From Marinilactibacillus psychrotolerans (GTDB taxonomy: Bacteria; Bacillota; Bacilli; Lactobacillales; Carnobacteriaceae_A), in the NCBI RefSeq assembly GCF_900101525.1, contig NZ_FMZD01000010.1:36085-100084 (forward strand): a DNA stretch of 64,000 nucleotides, in the 5' to 3' direction. The notes beneath the pieces are model-generated. The model searched no databases and was not told the origin of the DNA. It was given only the letters and a program-made list of their open reading frames with translations. A program made the position numbers and the translations under genes. Positions within the stretch are counted from its first letter, which is position 1. The number at the start of each line of letters is the position of its first letter. Positions 1 through 9,907 of the stretch are shown here, one piece after another.

Positions 1-350
1 GATTTCAACTCTGGATAATCTTCCACAGAAACCATTAGGGATCTTACAGCTGTACCTAATTGCTGATTTGCCTCAATACTTTCATCAACGCTTTCAGCGG
101 AAGTAACCCCAGCTCTTGCATCTGCAATGGCTGTAAAAATTTCTTGTTCATTATCCATTGCTCCTTGAACAGAGTTAACAAGATTTGGAATTAGATCATA
201 TCTTCGTTGTAATTGAGATTCGACCTGTGCCCATGAGGAATCCACTTTACTTTCTGATTCAATCAGACTATTATACGACCCCACTAGAGGAATTCCCATC
301 AAGATTACGGCCAAAACAGCCCCTACAAGTACTTTCATTTTTGTTGACAT
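1..350 (-). CDS. lemA: LemA family protein, N-terminal part (cut by window edge)
   Basis: The reading frame starts at an ATG (positions 350-348) and is open to the window edge, giving about 116 residues. It begins with a short basic stretch and one hydrophobic segment (about residues 6-25). This is followed by YNSLIESESKVDSSWAQVE and RRYDLIPNLVNSVQG, the hallmark of LemA proteins (an N-terminal membrane anchor, then a helical bundle facing outward). LemA function is not settled; in many bacteria the gene sits beside a TPM-domain or HtpX-type gene, which would lie outside this window. The C-terminal half is not visible. The family call is sure; the role is not. Confidence 0.88.
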   Translation of the reverse strand, partial: MSTKMKVLVGAVLAVILMGIPLVGSYNSLIESESKVDSSWAQVESQLQRRYDLIPNLVNSVQGAMDNEQEIFTAIADARAGVTSAESVDESIEANQQLGTAVRSLMVSVEDYPELK

Positions 351-566
351 AAATTAAGCTCCATTCTGTTATTTGTTTTTTAGTTATCCTAGATTCTTAG
401 TATCATTGTATTCTAATCTCCTCACTAGTTCAATTTGTTTTTATTATGTTCATAGAGTCAATAGTAATTTGGGCCAACTTAAGTGCTTATGTCGTACTAG
501 CAGTGAGCCATTTAGCTATAAAAAATCATAATTGTAAACTAGTCGATTTCTATAATGACCTAAAAA
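351..566. other. Intergenic region between lemA start and opp terminator
   Basis: AT-rich sequence between the divergently placed lemA start and the end of the opp operon. It must carry the lemA promoter. No ORF, repeat or RNA structure was found other than the terminator that follows it. Confidence 0.5.
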
Positions 567-606
567 ATAAGCAAAAGAGAATAGATTACCTCCTCTTTTG
601 CTTATT
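567..606 (-). terminator. Terminator of the oppBCDF operon
   Basis: The inverted repeat AATAAGCAAAAGAG / CTCTTTTGCTTATT has 14-bp arms and a 12-nt loop. On the minus strand it is followed by a T-rich run, just downstream of the oppF stop codon. Confidence 0.85.
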
Positions 607-636
607 AAATATATAAAACCTATTTTTTATTTCAAT

Positions 637-1602
637 TTAACTTTTCACGCTTGTTTCCTTTTCGTGATAACTTGCTTCTTTTTTTCTAAGAGCAGCTACA
701 TCTGATTCACTACAATAAACAAAGTGACCAGGAACAATTTCGCGCAATTTTTCGTCTCCGTTGTTACTGATGTTAGGAACATAAGCTGTACGTTTACGAT
801 TGCGTTCATACTCAGGGTCTGGCAGTGGTACTGCAGATAACAGACTTTCTGTATAAGCATGTAACGGGCGATTATATACATCTTCTGCTGGAGCCAATTC
901 CAGTAATTTCCCGGCATTCATTACGCCAATACGGTCGCTGATATATTTTACCATTGACAAGTCATGGGCAATGAATAAGAATGTTAGGTCTTGGGACGCT
1001 TGCAGTTCCATTAATAAGTTTACAACTTGCGCTTGGATAGAAACATCCAAAGCTGAAATAGGTTCATCCGCAACGATAAACTTCGGTTTAACAGCTAATG
1101 CGCGTGCAATTCCGATACGTTGACGTTGTCCTCCTGAAAATTCATGGGGATAACGACTAGCATGATCGGGATTCAGACCAACCAATTGTAGTAGTTCAAT
1201 TACACGGTCATTCCGTTCTTTTTTAGAAGCAGCAAGTCCGTGGATATCGATCCCCTCAGCGATAATATCACGAATTTTCATTTTAGGATTCAGAGAAGCA
1301 TAAGGATCCTGATAAATCATCTGCATATCACGTCTAAACTGAAGTAAATCTTTTTTACTAGAGATTTCATTTACTTTAGTGCCTTCGAAATCAATTTCTC
1401 CTGCAGTCGGATTGTATAATCGAATAATCGAACGCCCAGTAGTGGATTTTCCAGAACCGGATTCTCCAACCAGTCCAAATGTTTCACCTTTGTAAATATC
1501 AAAAGTAATATCATCTACAGCGCGAACTTCATTTTTTGTTCCTGCATTAAAGTACTGTTTTAAATTCTTGACCTCTAGTATCTTTTCATCTGATATGGCC
1601 AT
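637..1602 (-). CDS. oppF: Oligopeptide ABC transporter ATP-binding protein OppF
   Basis: One of the two ATPases that power oligopeptide import on the inner face of the membrane. Walker A is GESGSGKST (residues 46-54). The ABC signature FSGGQRQRIGIARAL lies near residue 155, Walker B/D-loop VADEPISALD near 177, and the switch His in FIAHDLS. The C-terminal oligo/dipeptide extension (AVPLPDPEYERNRK) is typical of OppF/DppF. At 321 residues it has the usual length. The start codon overlaps the oppD stop by one base, so the two are translationally coupled. It is the last gene of oppBCDF and is followed by a strong terminator. The substrate (peptides rather than nickel or other solutes) is inferred from the OppA-like binding protein nearby. 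Confidence 0.93.
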   Translation of the reverse strand: MAISDEKILEVKNLKQYFNAGTKNEVRAVDDITFDIYKGETFGLVGESGSGKSTTGRSIIRLYNPTAGEIDFEGTKVNEISSKKDLLQFRRDMQMIYQDPYASLNPKMKIRDIIAEGIDIHGLAASKKERNDRVIELLQLVGLNPDHASRYPHEFSGGQRQRIGIARALAVKPKFIVADEPISALDVSIQAQVVNLLMELQASQDLTFLFIAHDLSMVKYISDRIGVMNAGKLLELAPAEDVYNRPLHAYTESLLSAVPLPDPEYERNRKRTAYVPNISNNGDEKLREIVPGHFVYCSESDVAALRKKEASYHEKETSVKS

Positions 1603-2660
1603 TATAAATTGCCTCCTTTACTGTGGAGTGCAGCATATTTTTCTTTATATAGTTTTTGACGAGCTTTGATTTCTGCAGGTGGATCTATAGCAGGAGCATC
1701 TTCATGTAATAACCATGTAGCTGCATAGTGAGTTTCAGAAACCTTAAACATTGGTGGTTCCAGCTCAGTATCTATCTTCATAGCAAATTCATTACGCGGT
1801 GCAAACGCATCTCCTTTTGGTGGATCCAGTAAATCTGGAGGTGTACCAGGAATTGCATACAAAGAATTGCTTGTTTCTAAAGTTGGCATTGAAGCTAGCA
1901 ATCCCCATGTATAGGGATGTTGAGGATTATAAAATACTTCATCAACACTACCCACTTCTACAAATTTCCCAGCGTACATTACCGCAACTCGATCTGCTAC
2001 ATTTGCTACTACCCCTAAATCATGGGTAATAAAGATAATGGATGTATTAATTTTTTCTTGTAGTTCTTTCATCAATTCTAGAATTTGCGCTTGAATTGTA
2101 ACGTCTAGCGCTGTCGTCGGTTCATCTGCAATTAGAATATCCGGATTACATGCTAAGGCAATCGCAATAACCACACGCTGTCTTTGTCCACCAGAGAACT
2201 GATGAGGATATTGTTTCATTCTCTTCTCTGCATCTGGCAACCCTACTAATTCCAATAACTCTAATGCTCTATCATGAGCTTTATCTTTATTTAGCTTTTG
2301 ATGTAATCTTAATGGTTCTGCAATTTGTTTCCCAATTGTCATTGTTGGATTCAAAGAAGTCATTGGGTCTTGGAAAATCATCGCAATCTTTTTACCACGA
2401 ATTTTTTGCATATCTTTTTCCGAAGTTTGAACTAAGTCTTGTCCATTAAACAAAATCTGTCCTTCTTCAATGTTTGCATTTAGAGACAATAACTGCATAA
2501 TGCTTCGAGTCGTTACAGATTTACCTGAACCAGACTCTCCAACAATTGCTAGCGTTTCTCCTTTTTTCAGATCAAAACTGACACCACGTATCGCTTGGAC
2601 TTTACCAGCGTAAGTGTCGAATGTGATATTTAAATCTTTAACTTCTAATATATTACTCAT
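1602..2660 (-). CDS. oppD: Oligopeptide ABC transporter ATP-binding protein OppD
   Basis: Partner ATPase of OppF. It shows Walker A GESGSGKS (41-48), signature [16 protein letters not shown], Walker B ILIADEPTTALD and FITHDLG. The oligopeptide C-terminal extension carries the conserved IPGTPPDLLDPPKGDAFAPR. In many homologues that extension has Cys residues for an iron-sulfur cluster; here I see no such Cys cluster. At 352 residues it is normal in length. It sits between oppC (14-bp gap) and oppF (1-bp overlap) in one operon. Confidence 0.93.
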   Translation of the reverse strand: MSNILEVKDLNITFDTYAGKVQAIRGVSFDLKKGETLAIVGESGSGKSVTTRSIMQLLSLNANIEEGQILFNGQDLVQTSEKDMQKIRGKKIAMIFQDPMTSLNPTMTIGKQIAEPLRLHQKLNKDKAHDRALELLELVGLPDAEKRMKQYPHQFSGGQRQRVVIAIALACNPDILIADEPTTALDVTIQAQILELMKELQEKINTSIIFITHDLGVVANVADRVAVMYAGKFVEVGSVDEVFYNPQHPYTWGLLASMPTLETSNSLYAIPGTPPDLLDPPKGDAFAPRNEFAMKIDTELEPPMFKVSETHYAATWLLHEDAPAIDPPAEIKARQKLYKEKYAALHSKGGNL

Positions 2661-2674
2661 TCATATTCACCCCG

Positions 2675-3724
2675 CTAATCTTTCATTTTTGGATCAAATG
2701 CGTCACGTAGTCCGTCAGCCAACAAGTTGAACGAAATCATTAGTATACATAGAACACCTGCTGGATACCACATTAAATGCGGTAAAAATCGGAACGTTTT
2801 ATATCCATCACTGATCAATGTACCTAATGAAGCAAGTGGTGCTGGAATACCAATACCAATAAAGCTCAAGAAAGCTTCAAAAAAGATCGCTGCTGGAATA
2901 GAAAACATTGTCTGAATGATAATGACACCTGATAGATTTGATATAAGATGTTTTGTCGCAATTTTCCATGGTGACTCACCAAGTGTTTGCGCTGCTAATA
3001 TATATTCTTGATTCTTCAGCTTCAAGGTCTGGGCTCGAACAATCCGAGCCATAGGTATCCACCCGGTAATTGCTAAAGCAATGATAATAGAAGTAATTCC
3101 TGGATCTAAAACAAGGATCATCAAGATAACAACAACCAAGTTTGGAACACCAGATAATATTTCTAAGATCCGCTGCATGACGTTATCAATTCTTCCGCCA
3201 GTCCATCCGGAAATTAAACCATAAGTTACACCAATCGTTAAGTCAAATAGCGCTGCTACAAAAGCAATGATTAATGATACGCGTGTTCCGTAGAGTATAC
3301 GTGAAAGTAAATCACGCCCTAGACTATCGGTTCCTAAAAGATAATAGACATCATCACCAGCATTTACCTGTGCATATTTATCTATTCTTTCTACTCCAGG
3401 TTTAGCTGTTCCGTTAAGTCCGTTGATATCAATTCCAGGTACTTTAGGCGGCAAACTTGAATGTTCAGTTATCTGTGCTTCTGGACTGTGCGGTGCAATA
3501 ATCGGCGCCGCAAAAGCAAGCAAAACAATTATGCATATTATAACCAGACTAACTACAGCCGCCTTATTTTTCTTCAATCTTCTCCAAGAATCTTGCAGGA
3601 AGCTTAAAGAAGGGGCTGAGATCTTTTCATTATCTTCTGTAGCTGACCCACTAACACGCTCAAACATGTCAGAAGAAAATTTATTTTTTTGGTCGACTAC
3701 TGGATTATTATCTTGCGTTCCCAT
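2675..3724 (-). CDS. oppC: Oligopeptide ABC transporter permease OppC
   Basis: Inner-membrane permease of the Opp importer. A long cytosolic N-terminus (about 50 residues) leads into LKKNKAAVVSLVIICIIVLL, then an extracytoplasmic stretch and a block of five further membrane segments. The EAA loop that contacts the ATPases is recognisable around AAQTLGESPWKIATKHLISN. The DxLGRD-type motif GTDSLGRDLLSR is the OppC/DppC fingerprint. The start ATG lies two bases after the oppB stop, so translation is tightly coupled. Confidence 0.93.
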   Translation of the reverse strand: MGTQDNNPVVDQKNKFSSDMFERVSGSATEDNEKISAPSLSFLQDSWRRLKKNKAAVVSLVIICIIVLLAFAAPIIAPHSPEAQITEHSSLPPKVPGIDINGLNGTAKPGVERIDKYAQVNAGDDVYYLLGTDSLGRDLLSRILYGTRVSLIIAFVAALFDLTIGVTYGLISGWTGGRIDNVMQRILEILSGVPNLVVVILMILVLDPGITSIIIALAITGWIPMARIVRAQTLKLKNQEYILAAQTLGESPWKIATKHLISNLSGVIIIQTMFSIPAAIFFEAFLSFIGIGIPAPLASLGTLISDGYKTFRFLPHLMWYPAGVLCILMISFNLLADGLRDAFDPKMKD

Positions 3725-3726
3725 GT

Positions 3727-4671
3727 TTAATTTCCTCCTTCTGACGATACACGGATACGTGGATCAATGATTCCATATAAGATATCTACTACTAATATAA
3801 TAAATACAAGCATAGCAGAGTAAAGTATTGTAACACCCATGATGGTTGGATAATCATTTGTAGTAATGGATTTTACAAATTGCTCACCAATTCCAGGAAT
3901 AGCATAGATATTTTCTACAACTAGAGATCCTGTCATTAAGGCAACAGCCATTGGACCTAAGAGCGTTATTAATGGAATTAACGCATTTCTTACCCCATGT
4001 TTAAAAGCTACTCCCCATCTGCTGAGACCTTTAGCACGTGCAAGCTCTACATAATCGCTGCCTAATACATCTACCATCTCGGTACGAATAAAACGAGCAG
4101 AATCTGCAAGTGGTGCGATAGCTAAAGCTAAGGTAGGCAATATAGATGATTTAAATCCACCATCCCATAAAGCAATCGGTAGCCAACCTAACTGAACTGC
4201 AAACAGCAGTTGAAGTAAAACAGCAAAAACAAAGTTAGGAATGGATCGTCCTAGTATCGCTGTTAGAGTTGAAAGTGTATCGATCCATGTGTTTTGTTTC
4301 ATTGCTGAGATCACACCTAAAACGATCCCGAAAAATGTTCCTAAAACAACTGCTTGAAATCCTATCTGAAGAGAAGGACCTACTCTAGTAGACAATAGTT
4401 GTGAAACTGGAGTATTATCAAATTGGAAAGAAGTTCCTAAGTCTCCAACAAATAGTCCTCCAATATAAGATAGATACTGAACCGGTACTGGATCATTTAG
4501 TCCATATTGTTCATTCATAATAAGAATTTGTTCAGCAGAAAGTTTTTCTTGGTTTGTATATGGTGTACCCGGCAGTAACTTCATTAAAAAAAACGTAATC
4601 GATGCAATCAAAAATAAGGTCAATAACATGTAAAAAACACGCATTCCAAAATATTTCATGTAATTTTTCAT
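3727..4671 (-). CDS. oppB: Oligopeptide ABC transporter permease OppB
   Basis: First gene of the oppBCDF unit. It has the N-terminal membrane segment and LLPGTPYTNQEKL of OppB/DppB proteins, about six membrane segments, and the EAA loop ELARAKGLSRWGVAFKHGVR. The C-terminus carries VENIYAIPGIGEQFVKSI, conserved in the family. The 314-residue length is usual. A GGAGGTG ribosome site precedes the ATG. A promoter with a TTGCAA -35 and TATATT -10 lies just upstream and resembles the one found for oppA. Confidence 0.93.
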   Translation of the reverse strand: MKNYMKYFGMRVFYMLLTLFLIASITFFLMKLLPGTPYTNQEKLSAEQILIMNEQYGLNDPVPVQYLSYIGGLFVGDLGTSFQFDNTPVSQLLSTRVGPSLQIGFQAVVLGTFFGIVLGVISAMKQNTWIDTLSTLTAILGRSIPNFVFAVLLQLLFAVQLGWLPIALWDGGFKSSILPTLALAIAPLADSARFIRTEMVDVLGSDYVELARAKGLSRWGVAFKHGVRNALIPLITLLGPMAVALMTGSLVVENIYAIPGIGEQFVKSITTNDYPTIMGVTILYSAMLVFIILVVDILYGIIDPRIRVSSEGGN

Positions 4672-4711
4672 CGATTCAACACCTCCATCATTAATTATGG
4701 TTCAAAAAAAT

Positions 4712-4740
4712 AATATATTGTATAGGATATGCTTTTGCAA
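4712..4740 (-). promoter_or_regulatory. Promoter of oppBCDF
   Basis: On the minus strand, TTGCAA (4740-4735) and TATATT (4717-4712) are separated by exactly 17 bases, about 40 bases upstream of the oppB start. The hexamers match the sigma-A consensus at four and five positions. Confidence 0.55.
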
Positions 4741-4928
4741 CTAAAAATGCAAAAACTTTTTTGAGTTTTCTTAAAAATAATCTTACTATAAAAAAACTGT
4801 TCATTCCAAGTTCACACTACTCTTTAAGTAAACATTCTTTCAATAATATATTTTACAATTTATTGTGATCTCTATCATTTTGATGTACATTAATGAGTAG
4901 AACTTTTCATATCAAAGGAGAATGATTC

Positions 4929-5297
4929 ATGCAAAAAAAATGGAATATTTTCACTATCAGTAGTATTCTAGCTATTTTAATTTTTATACTTGAATTTATT
5001 TTATATAAAGAAATTACTTTTATTTATACGACAAATATTTTCTTTTATCCAGCAAGTTTCTTTCTTATTATTGGTTTATTCAGTCTTGTTATTCGTTCAG
5101 GATCATTTGACTTTTTTTACTATAGTTTTAAAAAAGCTACTCGTCGTTTAAGAAAAAACACTTTGGAAAAAGACAGTGATATAACTGTTTCATATTTATC
5201 AGATACTTTTGGAACTCATTACCCTTTCTTTGTTAAAGTAGGTTCTATCTTAATGACAATCTCTTTAATGGCTTTGATTGGCCATTATCTTTTTTAA
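4929..5297 (+). CDS. DUF3899 family small membrane protein
   Basis: A 122-residue membrane protein. Two hydrophobic segments lie in the first 60 residues, then a basic cytosolic stretch (KKATRRLRKNTLEKD), then a C-terminal membrane segment (SILMTISLMALIGHYLF). The pattern and the start match the DUF3899 family, whose function is unknown. The ribosome site AAAGGAG sits 8 bases from the ATG. The gene is read against both neighbours and separates oppA from oppBCDF, and it ends at its own hairpin terminator. I see nothing that ties it to peptide uptake beyond its position. Confidence 0.75.
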   Translation: MQKKWNIFTISSILAILIFILEFILYKEITFIYTTNIFFYPASFFLIIGLFSLVIRSGSFDFFYYSFKKATRRLRKNTLEKDSDITVSYLSDTFGTHYPFFVKVGSILMTISLMALIGHYLF

Positions 5298-5307
5298 AAA
5301 CGATCTA

Positions 5308-5350
5308 TTACTCTAACAATAGAAAGTATTATTCTCTATTGTTAGAGTAA
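5308..5350 (+). terminator. Terminator after the DUF3899 gene
   Basis: A perfect inverted repeat TTACTCTAACAATAGA / TCTATTGTTAGAGTAA (16-bp arms, 11-nt loop) follows the stop codon. The T-tract after it is weak, so it may be an inefficient or bidirectional terminator. Confidence 0.7.
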
Positions 5351-5457
5351 TAATTCTTTCCGTCTTTTTATAAATTCATCATTTTAATTTACCATCAAAG
5401 AAACTCTCGTTAAGAGAAAAAGTGCATATTTTTAGATCAGTTAAACACTCAAAAAAA

Positions 5458-5479
5458 GAGTGGATTTTAAAGTCCACTC
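5458..5479 (-). terminator. Terminator of oppA
   Basis: The hairpin GAGTGGACTTTAAAATCCACTC is followed on the minus strand by seven T residues, downstream of the oppA stop. Confidence 0.85.
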
Positions 5480-5515
5480 CATTTTTGCGGTGTTACTGTT
5501 AATATCTGTATCTTT

Positions 5516-7195
5516 TTATTCTTTACCTTCAATATGAGCCCATTTGTATGAGTAATCTGCCCCTGTAAGATGTACTGCGATATCTTTAACATAAGGTTTT
5601 TCAAGAACTGCATAAGCACGTTGGTAAACTGGAGCAATACCAGCTGTATCCATTAAGATTTCTTCTGCTTTAAGCATATCTTGCCAGCGCGCTTCTAAGT
5701 CATCTACATTTGAGCGTGCGCTTTCGATTAATGCATCATATTCTTCATTGCTGTATCCTGATTTATTATTTCCATTATCTGTATGGAATAATTCTAAGAA
5801 GTTAATTGGATCCGCATAGTCAGCACCCCAACCAGCAAATTGAATATCGTAGTCTCTGTTAGTATCGGCATCTAAACGAACTTTAAATGGTACATTTCTT
5901 AATTCGATGCTTAAGCCAGGTAGATTACTTTCTAGCTGTGCTTGCATGAATTCAAGAGATTTTTTAGAGTTTTCTGAATCATCACCAAGCATTTCTAATG
6001 TGATTGAGTCTTCCCCTAATTCTTCTAATCCAGCTTCCCAATAATCAGCAGCTTGATCAGCATCGAATGAAAGTAAGTCTCCACTTTGTTCACGGAAATC
6101 TTCGCCTGATTCAGGATCTGCTGCTAAACGAGCAGGAACAAGACCATTTGCAGGTACTGATCCATTTTGTAACACGGTATCAGCGAATCCTTGTTTGTCA
6201 AATGACATCGCAATAGCTTTACGAATATTTTCATTTGCTAAAGGTGTATCTTCGCCATTACGCGCTTGATTCATCTTGAAGTAGAAGACAGAAGAAGTTG
6301 GTTCTTCAAGTAATTCTGGGTCACCTTGTTTTGTTTGAACGTAATCACCGGAAAGTCTCATACGGTCAATATCGCCAGCATCGTATAAGTTAAGCGCTGT
6401 TGAAGTTTCTTTTACTACGTCAACATCAATGCGGTCTAGCTGAACTGTTTCAGCATCCCAGTATTCTTCATTTTTGACTAATGACCAGTTTAATCCAGTT
6501 CCATCCCAATCTGTTAATTCGAATGGTCCGTTATATAGCATTGTGTCACTATTTGTAGCATATTTACCTTCTTGTTCTGTTACATATGCTTCATTTTGTG
6601 GCAAGTACATAGCTAAAGTCAATAAACTTTCAAAATAAGGTACTGGTTTTTCTAATTCAACAACTAAAGTTGTATCATCTGTAGCTGAAACACCTAATTC
6701 TGACGGTTCCATTTCACCAGCAAGGATAGCTGTAGCATTTTTAACAACTCCATCAATCATGTAAGCATATTCTGCTGCTGTTGCTGGATCTGCTAGACGT
6801 TTCCAAGAAAATACAAAGTCATTTGCTGTTACTGGCTCGCCATTTGACCATGTAGCATCTTCTCTAATTTTAAATGTATAAGTTAAGCCATCGTCACTAA
6901 CTTCAGGTTCTTCTGCAGCCATACCTAACACTAAGTCGTTATCTGGACCTTGACGATATAGACCTTCATTAACGTTGTTCAATACATTAAAACTTACAGC
7001 ATCTGTAGTCAATGTAGAGTCCATAGTAGGAATTTCTGCACTTTCAACTATGTTTAATACTTGTTCTTCTTGAGCACCTTCAGAGCCTTCACCAGAATCT
7101 GTGTTGTCAGCAGAGTCGCCGCCGCCACAAGCTGATAATAGTAAAGCACTTGTTAAAGTAAGTCCGAAAGTACTTAGTAATTTATTCTTTTGCAT
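5516..7195 (-). CDS. oppA: Oligopeptide ABC transporter substrate-binding lipoprotein OppA
   Basis: Extracellular peptide receptor anchored by a lipid. The signal peptide ends in a lipobox, LLSACGGG (modified Cys about residue 23), followed by an acidic Ser/Gly-rich linker. The family 5 solute-binding fold is recognisable from LVLGMAAEEPEVSDDGLTYT, TWSNGEPVTANDFVFSWKRL and the C-terminal AGWGADYADPINFLELF. The 559-residue length is usual for OppA. It is transcribed from its own promoter and terminator, upstream of oppBCDF with the DUF3899 gene in between. Separate transcription would allow the receptor to be made in excess over the transporter. Confidence 0.93.
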   Translation of the reverse strand: MQKNKLLSTFGLTLTSALLLSACGGGDSADNTDSGEGSEGAQEEQVLNIVESAEIPTMDSTLTTDAVSFNVLNNVNEGLYRQGPDNDLVLGMAAEEPEVSDDGLTYTFKIREDATWSNGEPVTANDFVFSWKRLADPATAAEYAYMIDGVVKNATAILAGEMEPSELGVSATDDTTLVVELEKPVPYFESLLTLAMYLPQNEAYVTEQEGKYATNSDTMLYNGPFELTDWDGTGLNWSLVKNEEYWDAETVQLDRIDVDVVKETSTALNLYDAGDIDRMRLSGDYVQTKQGDPELLEEPTSSVFYFKMNQARNGEDTPLANENIRKAIAMSFDKQGFADTVLQNGSVPANGLVPARLAADPESGEDFREQSGDLLSFDADQAADYWEAGLEELGEDSITLEMLGDDSENSKKSLEFMQAQLESNLPGLSIELRNVPFKVRLDADTNRDYDIQFAGWGADYADPINFLELFHTDNGNNKSGYSNEEYDALIESARSNVDDLEARWQDMLKAEEILMDTAGIAPVYQRAYAVLEKPYVKDIAVHLTGADYSYKWAHIEGKE

Positions 7196-7616
7196 TTGTT
7201 TTCCCCCTGTAATATTGATGCTTTGTCAGAAACAAAGTAAGTAGTGATGTTTTAAATTAGTTTACTCAAAATATTCTATCATCTATTTATCATATTTGCA
7301 ATACCCTCCCTTAATTTTTTAACCTTTCTCATTCTTAATATAACCGCAATGTATATCTTCACTTCAATGATTCCTTTAGTATTTTACCTACTCAACGTGT
7401 TTAATAACTATATCTATAAATAACTGCACCTACGCATAAAAAGAAAATATTTTCATTTTATGCACTGATAGATTTAGAACAATCATCACCGTCCTCTTCA
7501 ACTGTGTTTTAAAGCATGTTATACTGAAATAGTAATATTTTATGATATTTTAATAAATTATAATATATTTATAAACCTTTTGAAAAGTTATTTTTATCAT
7601 TATAAGGAGAGATTGG
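7196..7616. other. Divergent promoter region between oppA and kbl
   Basis: A 421-bp AT-rich spacer between divergent genes. It holds the oppA promoter on the minus strand. On the plus strand there is an extended -10 candidate, TGTTATACT (7518-7526), upstream of kbl. No small gene or RNA structure stands out. Confidence 0.5.
7273..7301 (-). promoter_or_regulatory. Promoter of oppA
   Basis: On the minus strand, TTGCAA (7301-7296), a 17-base spacer and TAGAAT (7278-7273). The same -35 hexamer and spacing are used in the oppBCDF promoter. Confidence 0.55.
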
Positions 7617-8807
7617 ATGACAAGTCATAAACTAAATACCTTTCTAGAGAAAAACTTAACAGAACTAAAAGAAAACGGATTGTACAACGAAATCGATACA
7701 TTGGAAGGTCCTAATGGATCAGAAATTACCATTAATGGACAGACTCTAATCAACATGTCTTCTAATAATTATCTAGGTTTCGCAAATGATACACGTTTGA
7801 AAGAAAAAGCGAATGCTGCTACAGATAAATTCGGCGTAGGAGCTGGTGCTGTTCGCACGATTAATGGTACCCAAAGTATCCATGATGAATTAGAAGCTAA
7901 AATTGCTGATTTCAAACAAACGGAAGCTGCTGTCGCTTTCCAATCAGGTTTCAACTGTAACATGGGTGCTATTTCAGCTGTTATGAACAAAAAAGATGCC
8001 ATTCTTTCAGACGAATTAAACCATGCTTCTATCATTGACGGCTGTCGCTTATCTGGTGCCAAAGTCATTCGCGTCAAACATCAAGACATGGATGATCTGC
8101 GTGCTAAAGCAAAAGAAACTATAGAAAGTGGCCAGTATGATAAAGTGATGTATATTACGGATGGTGTTTTCTCTATGGATGGTGATGTTGCTAATTTACC
8201 TGACATCGTGAAAATTGCTGAAGAATTTGATCTGATCACTTACGTTGATGATGCTCATGGATCTGGTGTAATGGGAAAAGGCGCCGGTACGGTAAAACAT
8301 TATGGACTACAAGATAAAATAGACTTCCAGATGGGGACTCTTTCTAAAGCTGTAGGTGTTGTAGGTGGCTATGTTGCCGGCACACAGAATCTGATCGACT
8401 GGTTAAAAGTTCGTGCCCGTCCTTTCTTATTCTCTACTTCTTTGACCCCCGGTGCTGCCGCTGCATGTATCGAAGCTATTGATATCATGTCGGCCTCTAC
8501 TGAAGAACATGATAGACTATGGGAAAACGGACATTATCTTAAAGAAGGGTTAAACAAATTAGGGTTCAATATTGGAAACTCAGAAACCCCAATCACTCCT
8601 TGTATCATTGGGGATGAAAAATTGACCCAGTTATTCTCTAAACGTTTAACTGAAGAGGGTGTTTATGCGAAATCCATTGTCTTCCCGACAGTACCAAAAA
8701 GCACTGGACGTGTGAGAAATATGCCAAGCGCTGCTCATACAAAAGAACAATTAGATCAAGTACTTGCCACTTATAAAAAAGTTGGAAATGAATTAAATGT
8801 CATTTAA
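7617..8807 (+). CDS. kbl: Glycine C-acetyltransferase (2-amino-3-ketobutyrate CoA ligase)
   Basis: PLP enzyme that splits 2-amino-3-ketobutyrate with CoA into glycine and acetyl-CoA, the second step of threonine breakdown. It belongs to the alpha-oxoamine synthase family: [13 protein letters not shown] near residue 47, [13 protein letters not shown] near 136, [16 protein letters not shown] near 209, and the PLP lysine K244 in [16 protein letters not shown]. The 396-residue length is exact for Kbl. AAGGAGAG precedes the ATG. The dehydrogenase that makes its substrate follows immediately, which separates Kbl from the related KAPA and ALA synthases. Confidence 0.93.
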   Translation: MTSHKLNTFLEKNLTELKENGLYNEIDTLEGPNGSEITINGQTLINMSSNNYLGFANDTRLKEKANAATDKFGVGAGAVRTINGTQSIHDELEAKIADFKQTEAAVAFQSGFNCNMGAISAVMNKKDAILSDELNHASIIDGCRLSGAKVIRVKHQDMDDLRAKAKETIESGQYDKVMYITDGVFSMDGDVANLPDIVKIAEEFDLITYVDDAHGSGVMGKGAGTVKHYGLQDKIDFQMGTLSKAVGVVGGYVAGTQNLIDWLKVRARPFLFSTSLTPGAAAACIEAIDIMSASTEEHDRLWENGHYLKEGLNKLGFNIGNSETPITPCIIGDEKLTQLFSKRLTEEGVYAKSIVFPTVPKSTGRVRNMPSAAHTKEQLDQVLATYKKVGNELNVI

Positions 8808-8829
8808 TTATTCTTTATTTTAAAAGATG

Positions 8830-8900
8830 TAGCAGTTGAATATTCTGGGTTAAGATCAGGTAATATGAGGATGAACACCCAGCCAACTGCTTTTTCTTTT
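8830..8900 (+). terminator. Hairpin between kbl and tdh
   Basis: GCAGTTG near 8831 pairs with CAACTGC near 8884, with CTGGG/CCCAG as an inner helix. TTTTTCTTTT follows. It would end or reduce kbl transcription ahead of tdh. Confidence 0.6.
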
Positions 8901-8932
8901 GCCATAATAATCAGATCAATGGAGGGACTATC

Positions 8933-9880
8933 TTGAAAAAAATTTTAATTACTGGTGCTTTAGGTCAAATCGGAACCGCCCTAACTGCACGTATGCGTGA
9001 AAAATATGGAACAGAGAATGTGCTTGCGACAGATATTCATAAACCAGAAGGTTCTACTGTCGTTGAAAATGGATTATTTGAATACTTAGATGTTACTAAT
9101 TACACAGCCATTGAAGAATTAGTAGAAAAGTATAAGATTGATACCATTATTCATCTTGCTGCTCTTCTGTCGGCTGTTGCTGAAGCTAAACCGCAATTAG
9201 CTTGGGAACTCAACATGGGCGGGTTAATGAACGCTTTAGAAGTTGCACGAATTCATAACTTGAAATTTTTCACTCCCAGCTCTATTGGTGCCTTTGGTCC
9301 ACAAACGCCTAAAGACCAAACTCCTCAAGTAACTCTGCAGCGTCCTACAACGATGTATGGTGTTACAAAGGTCAGTGGAGAACTTCTTTGTGACTATTAC
9401 TATCATAAGTTTAATGTAGACACAAGGAGTGTACGTTTCCCAGGACTGATTTCCTATGAAGCATTACCTGGAGGAGGAACAACTGATTACGCAGTTGATA
9501 TCTACTATAAAGCATTGGAACAGAATGCTTACACTTCTTTCATTGATAGAGGTACATACATGGACATGATGTATATGCCTGATGCAGTTGAAGCAATCAT
9601 TCGTCTGATGGAAGCACCTGTCAATCAACTCATTAATCGTAATGCATTTAACGTCAGTGCAATGAGTGTCTGTCCAGAAGACTTTGAAAAAGCCATTCAA
9701 AAACATATTCCTGACTTTAAATTGTCATTCGAAGTAGATCCTGTTCGTCAGTCTATTGCAGAATCATGGCCAAATTCCATTGATACAACTTGTGCCCGTA
9801 AAGAATGGAATTTTTCTCCTAAATATACTCTTGAAAGAATGACAGCTGATATGTTAGAGAAATTAAACAAAAAAAAGTAA
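8933..9880 (+). CDS. tdh: L-threonine 3-dehydrogenase, epimerase-like (SDR) type
   Basis: Oxidises L-threonine with NAD to 2-amino-3-ketobutyrate, the substrate of Kbl. It is an extended short-chain dehydrogenase: Rossmann motif GALGQIG (8-14), catalytic pair Y142 and K146 in [10 protein letters not shown], and SSIGAFGP for the catalytic Ser/Thr region. The C-terminal part matches the UDP-glucose epimerase-like TDH class rather than the zinc alcohol dehydrogenase type. The start is TTG at 8933 with GGAGGGA 6 bases upstream. It follows kbl after a hairpin, so it may have lower or separate expression. Confidence 0.9.
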   Translation: MKKILITGALGQIGTALTARMREKYGTENVLATDIHKPEGSTVVENGLFEYLDVTNYTAIEELVEKYKIDTIIHLAALLSAVAEAKPQLAWELNMGGLMNALEVARIHNLKFFTPSSIGAFGPQTPKDQTPQVTLQRPTTMYGVTKVSGELLCDYYYHKFNVDTRSVRFPGLISYEALPGGGTTDYAVDIYYKALEQNAYTSFIDRGTYMDMMYMPDAVEAIIRLMEAPVNQLINRNAFNVSAMSVCPEDFEKAIQKHIPDFKLSFEVDPVRQSIAESWPNSIDTTCARKEWNFSPKYTLERMTADMLEKLNKKK

Positions 9881-9907
9881 ATCCCCCGCGCAATAGTATA
9901 ACGTACT

